A stretch of 64,000 bases of DNA. It comes from Acidimicrobiales bacterium. GTDB taxonomy: Bacteria; Actinomycetota; Acidimicrobiia; Acidimicrobiales; Aldehydirespiratoraceae. The stretch is taken from the NCBI GenBank assembly GCA_033344915.1, contig JAWPML010000001.1, positions 4,234,263-4,298,262 of the forward strand. Direction: 5' to 3'. Shown here one piece after another: positions 49,930 through 57,294 of the stretch; the stretch's first letter is position 1, and the number at the start of each line of letters is the position of its first letter. The notes under the pieces are model-generated. The model was not told where the DNA came from. It did not search any database and worked only from the letters and a program-made list of their open reading frames with translations. The translations under genes and the position numbers were made by a program.

Positions 49930-50289
49930 ATGACTCTCAGACGTCGCGCGATGGGCGCGCTCGAAGAGCACGTGATGGACTACCTGTGGGCAGTCGACGC
50001 TCCCGCGTCAGCGGCGGATGTGCAGCACGCCGTTGCTCCTGAACTCGCCTACACCACGATGACGACCGTGCTCACACGACTGGTGGACAAGGGCCGGTTG
50101 GAGCGCGCTCGTGTCGGACGCTCGTTCGTCTACTCGCCGGTGAGGTCGGAGGCAGAACACCGGGCCGCGACGATGACCGACACACTCGGAGCGGCCGTCG
50201 ATCGCACCGCGGTGCTGAGCAGGTTCATCGACTCCCTCGCGACGGACGACGTTGATGTCTTGCGCCGAATCCTGGACGAGGACCACTAA
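49930..50289 (+). CDS. BlaI/CopY-family repressor (second copy)
   Basis: A 119-residue winged-helix protein: 'LEEHVMDYLWAVDAPASAADVQHAV' and 'AYTTMTTVLTRLVDKGRLERARVGRSFVYSPV' are the BlaI helix and wing. It is closer to canonical BlaI than the first copy. The stop TAA is immediately followed by the GTG of an M56 peptidase gene. Expected to bind the TACGACA-type dyads. Confidence 0.9.
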   Translation: MTLRRRAMGALEEHVMDYLWAVDAPASAADVQHAVAPELAYTTMTTVLTRLVDKGRLERARVGRSFVYSPVRSEAEHRAATMTDTLGAAVDRTAVLSRFIDSLATDDVDVLRRILDEDH

Positions 50290-51171
50290 GTGTCGGGGGC
50301 GCTCGTCCTGCCGACACTGGTCGCCGGAACCGGTGGGATCGTCGCCGGCCTGATCCGATGGCCCGTACGGCCGATGCTGGCGGTCAGACTGCTGACCATG
50401 GTGGCCGTTGTCGTATCGGTGACCGTCATGGGCGTGCTGGTCCTCGTTGCCGCGGGGTTTGCGGCTCGCGTGTCGCTGCTGGCTCCGGTTCTCTCATCGT
50501 GCCCGGTCATCCCGGACCACCACGAGATGGGTTACTTCGAGGGAATGTCGGCATTGATTCTGCTCCCTGCTGGACTTCTCCGGGCTCTCATGGTGCGGCG
50601 GCGCTGGCGTCGCGCCGTCAGTTCTGCCGACGGTCGCCGGTTCCGCATCGTCGACGATGCCGAGTTCATTGCGTTCGCGGTCCCAGGCGATCCGGGCTGT
50701 GTGGTCGTTTCGCGCGGACTGCTCGATCGGCTCGAGCCCCGAGAGCGAAAGGTCGTCTTCGCCCACGAGCGAGCTCACCTTCGGCTCGGCCACCACCGGT
50801 ACCTGTACGCCAGCGAGCTCGCGGCGGCGCTGGTCCCGTTCCTCATTCCGCTCGCGGCACAGATACGTTTGGCGACTGAGCGAAGTGCCGACGAAGCCGC
50901 CGTCGATGCCCTCGAGGGCGATCGGCGGCTTGTCGCCCGTGCCCTCGCCCGGGTCGCACTCAGCCGTCCGAGTCATGACCGGCTCGTCGCTGCGTTCGGC
51001 GGAAGTTCGGTACCGCTGAGGGTGCAGGCGCTCATCGGGCCACCGCGGCACCCATCACTGGGGATCGTTGCGGCAGTGGCAGTGGCGACAGTAGCCATCG
51101 CCGCGGCGGTTGCAGGCGTCGTCCAGCTCCACCACTTCGCGGAGTTCGTCGGCCACCTCTGCGGGTTCTGA
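50290..51171 (+). CDS. M56-family (BlaR1-like) membrane metallopeptidase (second copy)
   Basis: A 293-residue protein with N-terminal helices, the zinc site H159-E-R-A-H163 ('VVFAHERAHLRLGHH') with a downstream 'ATERSADEAAVDAL' Glu block, and a C-terminal helix. No sensor domain, as in the first copy. Order (blaI first, peptidase second) is opposite to the first pair. Proposed to relieve BlaI repression; the inducing signal is unknown, perhaps copper or envelope stress. Confidence 0.87.
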   Translation: MSGALVLPTLVAGTGGIVAGLIRWPVRPMLAVRLLTMVAVVVSVTVMGVLVLVAAGFAARVSLLAPVLSSCPVIPDHHEMGYFEGMSALILLPAGLLRALMVRRRWRRAVSSADGRRFRIVDDAEFIAFAVPGDPGCVVVSRGLLDRLEPRERKVVFAHERAHLRLGHHRYLYASELAAALVPFLIPLAAQIRLATERSADEAAVDALEGDRRLVARALARVALSRPSHDRLVAAFGGSSVPLRVQALIGPPRHPSLGIVAAVAVATVAIAAAVAGVVQLHHFAEFVGHLCGF

Positions 51172-51218
51172 AGGCCTTGTCAGCCTCGGAGTGTTCGGTC
51201 GGCGGGTGACGCCGCGTT

Positions 51219-51235
51219 CACGACAGCCTGTCGTA
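51219..51235. promoter_or_regulatory. BlaI/CopY-type operator upstream of copCD
   Basis: CACGACA-GCC-TGTCGTA differs from the consensus at only the first base. It lies 76 bases before the CopCD GTG start. Confidence 0.78.
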
Positions 51236-51311
51236 TCATTCCCGGGCACAGGCCAGGGGCGGAGTGCCTCCGAGACAGCCGGCCAACCTTCAATCTCTTG
51301 ACGAGGTACTC

Positions 51312-52877
51312 GTGAAACTCTCCCTCCGCCTGCTCGGCGCATTGCTGCTCCCTGTGGCGGCCGTCATCGTTCTCGCAACTCCGGCGGCGGCTCACACCGG
51401 GTTCGAGTCGTCGGAGCCGAGCGACGGTTCGACGGTCGATCAGCCTGTCGAGATCATCACGCTCGTCTTCAGCGGCGAGGCCGAGCCGACCGGGGAGGGA
51501 TTCCAGATCCTGGACTCGTCCGGCGTGGTGCGCGAGCCCACGCAGGCAACCACCGCCGACGGGCTCACATGGACACTTCGCTTCGATCCGGCGCTCGTGG
51601 ATGGCACGGTAGGCGTTCGCTGGATGGTCAAGGCGCCGGACGCGCACCCGATCGAAGGGAGCTTCAGCTTCACGACCACAGCCCGCTCTGCCGCGAGCGA
51701 ACTGGATGGAGGCGCCAACGACGAAACGGCGCAGGCCTCGACAGGCGCCTCGCTCGGTGAGGCGCCCGCTGAACCAGCCGAAGTGGACCTCGACAGCTTC
51801 TTGGCAACCGACGCCTCATCGTCCGCCGTTGCGCAGCAGGTGGGCGCCGCCGCTCGTGTGGTCACGCTGATCGGAACACTGATCGGCGTTGGCGCGCTGG
51901 TCTTCGCAGCGGTCGTCCTGCGCGGTCACCACCGCGATGTCGCCTACGTCCTCTACTGGGTGCGACGGGCGGGCGTCCTCGTCGTCCTCGGAGCAGCCGC
52001 TGAGCTCGTAGCCCAAGTAGCAGTTGAAGGCGGAGGCGAGTGGACCGCGCTGTCGTCGCCGTCCACCGTCGCCGCGGTGGTCACGGCGCCCTTCGGCATA
52101 GCCGTCGCGCTGCGCATCGCTGGCGGTCTCGCGCTGACATCGGGAGCCGACCTCTACATCGCCCCGGTCGAGTTCGCCCCGGATCCGGTCGTCGCGATAA
52201 AGGAACTCGTTGGCGTCGGGGCCGGATCCCGCAGCGCCGGGGGGACGATCGGTGACGATGCGACGCGACCCGCCCTGGCGTCCGGGATGTCCGAGCCGTA
52301 CGTCCACCAGGGTGATCACGCGTGGCGGCCGACGATCGACTCCGGTTGGGCCGTTGTCGGAGCGCTCGCGCTGGTGGGTTCGCATCTGTTCGACGGCCAC
52401 ACCGTGACCACGGGGAGCCGGGTCTGGACCGGGTTTGCGGATGTGGTTCATGTCGCCGGTGGCGCGGTGTGGGCCGGCGGGGTGCTGATGCTGGTGGCCG
52501 TGCTCTGGCGGCGTCACCGCCGCGGCCATGCACCTCGTTCGCTGCAACTCGCGATGCGATTCTCGGTCGTCGCGACGTTGGCGCTCGTTGTGGTGGGGGT
52601 CGCCGGCTTGGCCCTGACCGTGATCGTGCTCGACTCACCGTCGGAGCTGTGGGCCACCGAATGGGGGCGGACCCTGCTGATCAAGACGCTTCTCGTGGCT
52701 GCTGCCGCATGTGCCGGCGGCTACAACCACAAGGTTCTGATCCCTGCGATGGAACGCGCCGGAGACCACCCCGATCTCGCGCACCGCTTCCGGCTCGTGG
52801 TCAGCGCCGAAGCCTTGGCGCTCGTGGGCGTGGTGATCGCCACCGCCCTGTTGATGGGCGCGGCCTCCACGCCATGA
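51312..52877 (+). CDS. copCD: CopC-CopD fusion copper resistance protein
   Basis: A 521-residue fusion. A signal peptide ends before AAAHTGFESSEPSDGSTV, where the mature N-terminal His28 is the classic CopC Cu(II) ligand; 'DAHPIEGSFSFT' is the second CopC site. From about residue 175 a CopD domain follows with about eight helices ('WTGFADVVHVAGGAVWAGGVLMLVAVLW', 'FSVVATLALVVVGVAGL'). Involved in periplasmic copper binding and copper uptake or supply. The next gene overlaps by four bases. Confidence 0.9.
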   Translation: MKLSLRLLGALLLPVAAVIVLATPAAAHTGFESSEPSDGSTVDQPVEIITLVFSGEAEPTGEGFQILDSSGVVREPTQATTADGLTWTLRFDPALVDGTVGVRWMVKAPDAHPIEGSFSFTTTARSAASELDGGANDETAQASTGASLGEAPAEPAEVDLDSFLATDASSSAVAQQVGAAARVVTLIGTLIGVGALVFAAVVLRGHHRDVAYVLYWVRRAGVLVVLGAAAELVAQVAVEGGGEWTALSSPSTVAAVVTAPFGIAVALRIAGGLALTSGADLYIAPVEFAPDPVVAIKELVGVGAGSRSAGGTIGDDATRPALASGMSEPYVHQGDHAWRPTIDSGWAVVGALALVGSHLFDGHTVTTGSRVWTGFADVVHVAGGAVWAGGVLMLVAVLWRRHRRGHAPRSLQLAMRFSVVATLALVVVGVAGLALTVIVLDSPSELWATEWGRTLLIKTLLVAAAACAGGYNHKVLIPAMERAGDHPDLAHRFRLVVSAEALALVGVVIATALLMGAASTP

Positions 52878-53260
52878 AGGCGCTTCTCCCCACCACGGTG
52901 ATCGTGGCAGCGGCACTCGTTGTCGGTCTCGGCGGCTGTGGCTCGGGTGACGGCGATACGGCGGCGGTGGCGGGTCCGGGGTCCATCCAGTTGGGCGCGG
53001 AGGTCTACGCCCAGACGTGTGCATCGTGCCACGGAGCCGACCTCCAAGGCACCGACAAGGGCCCGTCACATCTGTCGATCGTGTACGAGCCCAATCATCA
53101 CACTGACGCGTCCTTCCGCAACGCCATCGCCAACGGTGCCGCGCAACATCACTGGAACTTCGGCGACATGCCGTCGATCGACGGGCTGACGGGCGAGGAG
53201 GTCGACGCGGTCATCGCGTTCGTACGCGCCGAACAGGAACGGCAAGGTTTCGAGCAGTAG
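52874..53260 (+). CDS. Cytochrome c-type lipoprotein
   Basis: A 128-residue lipoprotein (lipobox GLGGC, Cys22) with one class I heme c site: C49-A-S-C52-H53 (CASCHG), and M99 in FGDMPS as the likely sixth ligand. ATGA overlap with copCD. It may deliver electrons to the aa3 oxidase or act in copper oxidation. Confidence 0.9.
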   Translation: MKALLPTTVIVAAALVVGLGGCGSGDGDTAAVAGPGSIQLGAEVYAQTCASCHGADLQGTDKGPSHLSIVYEPNHHTDASFRNAIANGAAQHHWNFGDMPSIDGLTGEEVDAVIAFVRAEQERQGFEQ

Positions 53261-53275
53261 CCGTAGTGTGGCGAC

Positions 53276-53923
53276 GTGCGCCGCCAAGATCCGGATCGCC
53301 TTGCGGGACTCGACCGATCGTCGCTCGTCGTGTTCGCAATGGCGATCGCAGTCTTCGCTGTGGTCCTCGTTGGTAGTTCGTGGGCTGACGGAGAGCACAG
53401 CGCCCTTCGGGATCCATTGAGCTACTTCGGCTCGGACGGCGCCCCTGCGCCAACGTTCTTCGCCGTGTCGCTGGGGGTGCTCGGTGCTGCGATCAGTTGG
53501 ATGGGGTACCGATGGCTGCCGAGGGGCCTGGGCGTCGGGTTGGTTGTCGTCGGTGTGTGTGCAGCGCTGCTGGCGATCCTGCCCCTCGACTGTTCACCGG
53601 TTGACGACGTCTGCGAGGTGGTCATCAGAGCTGGCGCCGACTCCGCCTCTCACGACCTGCACGGGTACGTGGGCTTCGCTCTCCACCTCGCGGTTGTGGC
53701 GACCTCCGGCGCAGCCGCACGTTTGCGGCCGTTCGGAACCAGTCGCGTCGCCGCAGCTGGAGTGGTCGCTCTCCTCCTGGCGAGCTTGCTGCCGCTCGTT
53801 CTGATTGCGGTACGTCCCTTCGGAGCGGGTCTCGGTACCGCTCAGATCGTCGGATTCTCAGCAGCTGGCCTTCTCGCGTTGGTAGCCGGCACGAGATTTG
53901 AAGGTGATCCCGCTGGAGCGTAG
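53276..53923 (+). CDS. DUF998 family membrane protein
   Basis: A 215-residue protein with about six helices; 'LSYFGSDGAPAPTFFAVSLGVLGAAIS' and 'SASHDLHGYVGFALHLAVV' fit the DUF998 pattern ('H...g...f'). GTG start at 53276, 15 bases after the cytochrome stop. The function is not known. Confidence 0.75.
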   Translation: MRRQDPDRLAGLDRSSLVVFAMAIAVFAVVLVGSSWADGEHSALRDPLSYFGSDGAPAPTFFAVSLGVLGAAISWMGYRWLPRGLGVGLVVVGVCAALLAILPLDCSPVDDVCEVVIRAGADSASHDLHGYVGFALHLAVVATSGAAARLRPFGTSRVAAAGVVALLLASLLPLVLIAVRPFGAGLGTAQIVGFSAAGLLALVAGTRFEGDPAGA

Positions 53924-53951
53924 GGTCGAAGGCGTGTCTAGAGGAGGCCCC

Positions 53952-54650
53952 GTGTTCCAACGCCGCAGTATCGTTGTTGTGCTCTCGCTCATGTTGTTCG
54001 CCTCAGGGTGCGAGTTGGCCGACTGGGACGTCGGGGGCGCTGAGCGGGAGTTCTACTGCGACCCGACCGACACGGAGATCAACGACGGCCACGGTGAGGG
54101 ACACCAGGGCGGAGCTCACTTCCCCTACGACGAACCCAAGGGGCCGTTGACGTCGACCGAGTGTCTCGCACTCGACATCCATCTCACGAACGCCGTCGAG
54201 TTCGCAGAGCAGTTCCCGACGGCTGGCGACGCCGAAGATGCAGGTTGGTTCCGACTTGCTCCCTGGATCCCGGGCCAAGGAACCCATCATCTCGACCCGA
54301 GCTATGGCATCCCGACTTCCTTCGACTGGAGCCGCCCGACGATGTTGATGTATGACAGCAATCGCCGGAGCGGGCAGCTGACGGGGATGGTCTGGGCGGT
54401 CAACACAGGGAGCGGAAACCCGCCCCCCGAAGGCTTCGCCGGCAGCAACGATCACTGGCACGCGCACCAGACGCTGTGCTATCGCAACGGCACCATCGTC
54501 GGCGACAACACCACCGACGCCGAGTGCGCCGCTCTGGGTGGGACCAATGTGGACTCCTCGGGCATCTGGCTCCTCCACGTCTGGCTTCCGGAATACGACG
54601 GCTGGCAGGCCACGGACATTTTCAACAAGGAACACCCGGGCATCAACTGA
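53952..54650 (+). CDS. Exported lipoprotein with His-rich segments
   Basis: A 232-residue protein with a signal peptide ending in FASGC (lipobox). 'NDGHGEGHQGGAHFPYDE', 'APWIPGQGTHHLDPSYG' and 'NDHWHAHQTLCYRNGT' are His clusters that may bind metal. 'WLLHVWLPEYDGWQATDIFNKEHP' near the C-terminus is well conserved-looking. GTG start with GAGGAGG 4 bases upstream. No family with known function is recognised. Confidence 0.7.
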   Translation: MFQRRSIVVVLSLMLFASGCELADWDVGGAEREFYCDPTDTEINDGHGEGHQGGAHFPYDEPKGPLTSTECLALDIHLTNAVEFAEQFPTAGDAEDAGWFRLAPWIPGQGTHHLDPSYGIPTSFDWSRPTMLMYDSNRRSGQLTGMVWAVNTGSGNPPPEGFAGSNDHWHAHQTLCYRNGTIVGDNTTDAECAALGGTNVDSSGIWLLHVWLPEYDGWQATDIFNKEHPGIN

Positions 54651-54712
54651 GCCGAGCGGTCGGCGCCCGCGGAGGCCTGCAGTCGTTCGAGGACGCGGCC
54701 GTCTTTCCGACC

Positions 54713-55369
54713 TCAGTTCCCGAACTGGCCAGCGCAGGTCCGGCTACTCGATCCGGTGAAGTCGGGCACCGGTCGCGCTTCGGCTACCTCGACCGAGTCG
54801 GCCGGTCCGTTGCTCGCGATGTCGTCGATGAGCCAGTCCATTTCGGCGATCTCACGACGCTGGGCTTCGATGATCTCGACCGCCAACTCGCAGACCCGCA
54901 GATCCTCGAGCTCTGAACGTTCGCTCGTGAGAATCGCGATCGAGTGGTGGGGAATCATCGCTCGCATGTACGACTGGTCCTGCACGGTCTCCTGACTCCG
55001 GACCAGCCACAGAGCCCCGGCGAAGACCGCGATCGACGCCAAGACGATACCGATGTTGATTCTCGCGTCCTTGAACATCGACAACATGAATCCGAGCATG
55101 ATCACCGCCATTGCGGCGCCCATCACGAAGGCCATGAAGAAGCGGGTCTCGCTCCAGCGGACGTGGTCCCATGCGTAAGTGTTCAGATACATCAGAGCGA
55201 ACATCACTGCAGTCGACGTGGCGATCATCGCTCCGAAGCGCCAATAGCTCACGTGCACCCCAGATCCGGACTGCGCCGATTCGTTTTCCTCGGTATCGGC
55301 GCGTCGCTCGGCCGCGGCAGGTTGATTGTCGTCTCCGAAACGGGGCTGACCGTCGCTGGCTACGTCCAT
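54713..55369 (-). CDS. DUF305 family membrane protein (second copy)
   Basis: A 218-residue protein, paralogous to 9561-10193 throughout: three helices ('FGAMIATSTAVMFALMYLNTYAWDHVRWSET' is almost the same) and the ferritin-like block 'YMRAMIPHHSIAILTSE'. The C-terminus differs and ends with a Cys. It lies 55 bases behind a BlaI-type operator, whereas the other copy sits in the CsoR/MerR copper block, so the two are probably controlled separately. Confidence 0.85.
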   Translation of the reverse strand: MDVASDGQPRFGDDNQPAAAERRADTEENESAQSGSGVHVSYWRFGAMIATSTAVMFALMYLNTYAWDHVRWSETRFFMAFVMGAAMAVIMLGFMLSMFKDARINIGIVLASIAVFAGALWLVRSQETVQDQSYMRAMIPHHSIAILTSERSELEDLRVCELAVEIIEAQRREIAEMDWLIDDIASNGPADSVEVAEARPVPDFTGSSSRTCAGQFGN

Positions 55370-55423
55370 GATGACTCCTTCGTGTCGATTGAAGGAGGCA
55401 ATACCCGGGCGGCCGTCGGCCTA

Positions 55424-55440
55424 AACGACACAATGTCGTA
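55424..55440. promoter_or_regulatory. BlaI/CopY-type operator upstream of the second DUF305 gene
   Basis: AACGACA-CAA-TGTCGTA is one base from the consensus. It lies 55 bases upstream of the minus-strand DUF305 start. Confidence 0.75.
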
Positions 55441-55490
55441 GTGGCAAACGGTCCTTCTTGCTTGTAGCGCGAGCCGTGAAGGTTCTCGCC

Positions 55491-56339
55491 TCAGACGGGG
55501 AAGAGGTCTTCGAATGTGTTGGAAAAGATCGAGAGGAGGACGAACCAGGTTCCAACGATGAGGAGGACCCAGCCTCCCCAGCGTTTGATGGTGGGTGTGG
55601 CGGCGCCGAGTCGCTCGACGGTGGCTACTTGGCTGATGGACACGGCGACCGCGGCGCCGAGGATGAGGATCACGAGGGTGGCGGCCGCGACGACGTAGGC
55701 GAGCAGGGCGGCGTCGAACCCACCGGCCGAGAGCGCTTGGACGGCCAGACCGGCCGTGATGGGACCCGTTCAACCGAACCCGGCAGCAAGATACGCGAAC
55801 CCGAACACGAAGAATCCGGCGACCGGGCGTCGGCGCCGCAACGCCGCTTGTCGGCCGAGCAGGCGGTGAACAGCAGGTTCGAACCGGCGGAGGTTCGCTC
55901 TGATGATGCCGATCTGGATGAGGCCGAAGATGATCAGGCCCCCACCGACAACACCACGCAACGTTCGCCCAGCCAACGAGTCGAACGTGACCGAACTAGC
56001 CAGTCCGGCGCCACCGGCGGCGATGACCAGACCCAGCATGATCACGAAGGTCGCAGCGCCGCCGGCGATCCAGATGGCCCGTCCGACGGCGCGGCGGACC
56101 CGGACCGACCCGGGGTCGCCTGGTCGGCTCTCTCTGATCAGCAGGGTGGCGAGGAGCGGGAACGAGCAGGGCGAGAAGAATGATGCGACACCGGCGGCCG
56201 CCGCGAGGCCGACCAGGCCGATGCCGCTTCCTCTCGGGAGGTCGAAGCGGGGGTAGGCGACATAGCCGACGAACCCGGCCAACCCGACGGCGACGATGGC
56301 GAGCACGAGCAGTGAGTAGCGGATCGGAGATCTGTCCAT
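55491..56339 (-). CDS. CcdA/DsbD-like membrane protein, candidate selenoprotein (UGA at codon 190)
   Basis: Reading through one TGA (55772-55770) gives a 282-residue protein with about seven helices. The first redox Cys is Cys58 (FFSPCSFPLL). The second falls in 'FGFAYLAAGFG-U-TGPITAGLAVQAL', where CcdA homologues have Cys in GCTGP. The protein continues normally for two more helices. A hairpin with GGUCU in its loop follows. ATG at 56339 lies 8 bases from a MerR-type -10, so the mRNA is probably leaderless. It should move reducing power across the membrane. Confidence 0.83.
55741..55757 (-). promoter_or_regulatory. SECIS-like hairpin after the CcdA-like UGA
   Basis: In the mRNA, ACGGCC-GGUCU-GGCCGU forms a perfect six-base-pair stem. 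The loop bases lie 22-26 nucleotides from the U of the UGA. By recollection the E. coli fdhF SECIS has GGUCU at the same distance. This is the strongest single sign of selenocysteine decoding in the window. Confidence 0.75.
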
Positions 56340-56346
56340 GGGGCCA

Positions 56347-56377
56347 GCTTGCACCCCGCACCCAGGTGCCGGGTCAA
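56347..56377 (-). promoter_or_regulatory. MerR-type promoter/operator upstream of the CcdA-like gene
   Basis: The minus strand has -35 TTGACC (56377-56372), a 19-base spacer and a -10-like GCAAGC (56352-56347). The spacer holds the dyad ACCCGGCACC-TG-GGTGCGGGGT (one mismatch), of the kind bound by PbrR/ZntR/CadR regulators. The divergent MerR gene at 56404 is the obvious regulator. Confidence 0.7.
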
Positions 56378-56403
56378 GTGCTGTGCCCCCTAATGTCGAC
56401 TGC

Positions 56404-56784
56404 ATGTGGATCAGCGAACTGGCAGAACATGCAGGTGTCGCGGCTCGGACTGTTCGGTTCTATGAAGAGCAGGGCCTGCTGACGAAACCCGAACGAACGC
56501 ACGCGGGCTACCGAGACTACGACGACGCAACGGTCGAGCGACTGCTGTTCATCAAGTCGGCCAAGTCGCTCGGGCTCACGCTCTTCGATATCGGTCGGGT
56601 GTTGGAGTTGGCCGACACCGACGAACGGCCATGCGGGCGCGTCGAAGCCATGGTCGACGCCAAGGTTGCCGAGATCGACCAGCGGATCGTGGAACTGCAA
56701 GTACTGCGGGCGCGGCTGTGCTCGCTGGATGCATCGCAGGGCGGCGAGGCGTCCGTCTGTCCGATCATCGAGCACGCGAGATGA
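56404..56784 (+). CDS. MerR-family metal-responsive regulator
   Basis: A 126-residue protein: '[39 protein letters not shown]' winged helix, a coiled-coil dimerisation helix ('[23 protein letters not shown]') and Cys in '[10 protein letters not shown]' and 'EASVCPIIE', spaced like metal ligands of the MerR/PbrR group. It is divergent from the CcdA-like gene, whose promoter has a fitting dyad. Confidence 0.88.
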   Translation: MWISELAEHAGVAARTVRFYEEQGLLTKPERTHAGYRDYDDATVERLLFIKSAKSLGLTLFDIGRVLELADTDERPCGRVEAMVDAKVAEIDQRIVELQVLRARLCSLDASQGGEASVCPIIEHAR

Positions 56785-56827
56785 GTTTCACGGCCAGCTT
56801 CGACGCGACGGTCCGAGGGTCACGCTC

Positions 56828-57157
56828 GTGACGGTTGGACGGTCCTTGGCGCTCTTCGCGATTGCTGCCCTGGCCGAGATCGGCGGTGCGTGGCTGGTGT
56901 GGCAAGGCGTTCGCGAGAATCGCGGGTTCATCTGGATTGGCGCAGGAATCGCTGCGTTGGGTGCCTACGGCTTCGTGGCCACCTTCCAGCCCGAGAACAA
57001 CTTCGGACGAATCCTCGCGGCCTACGGTGGAGTATTCGTCGCCGGATCCCTGGCCTGGGGTATGGCTGTCGAGGGCTTCCGACCCGACCGCTTCGACGTG
57101 GCCGGCGCGACGGCGTGCCTGCTGGGAGTGGCGGTCATCATGTACGCGCCACGATGA
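56828..57157 (+). CDS. YnfA/UPF0060 family membrane protein
   Basis: A 109-residue protein with four helices, the usual UPF0060 size. '[23 protein letters not shown]' and '[31 protein letters not shown]' are the family blocks. Distant to small-multidrug-resistance-like exporters. GTG start; follows the merR gene on the same strand. Confidence 0.88.
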   Translation: MTVGRSLALFAIAALAEIGGAWLVWQGVRENRGFIWIGAGIAALGAYGFVATFQPENNFGRILAAYGGVFVAGSLAWGMAVEGFRPDRFDVAGATACLLGVAVIMYAPR

Positions 57158-57294
57158 ACGCCGACGGGCCGGGGCTACCCAGCGGACCTCGATTGGACGA
57201 GGACGGGCGCCGGATCGTCGCGTCGACGTTCCTATTCGAACAGACCGCGCTCGCTTGCACGCTTGTCAGAGCATCGAGCCGAGGTCGGCGGTGA
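57154..57294 (+). CDS. Short frame coupled to ynfA (doubtful)
   Basis: A 46-codon frame with an ATGA overlap to ynfA ([38 protein letters not shown]...). It runs convergently into the end of the reductase gene. It may be the stump of a longer lost gene. No family is recognised. Confidence 0.3.
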   Translation: MNADGPGLPSGPRLDEDGRRIVASTFLFEQTALACTLVRASSRGRR

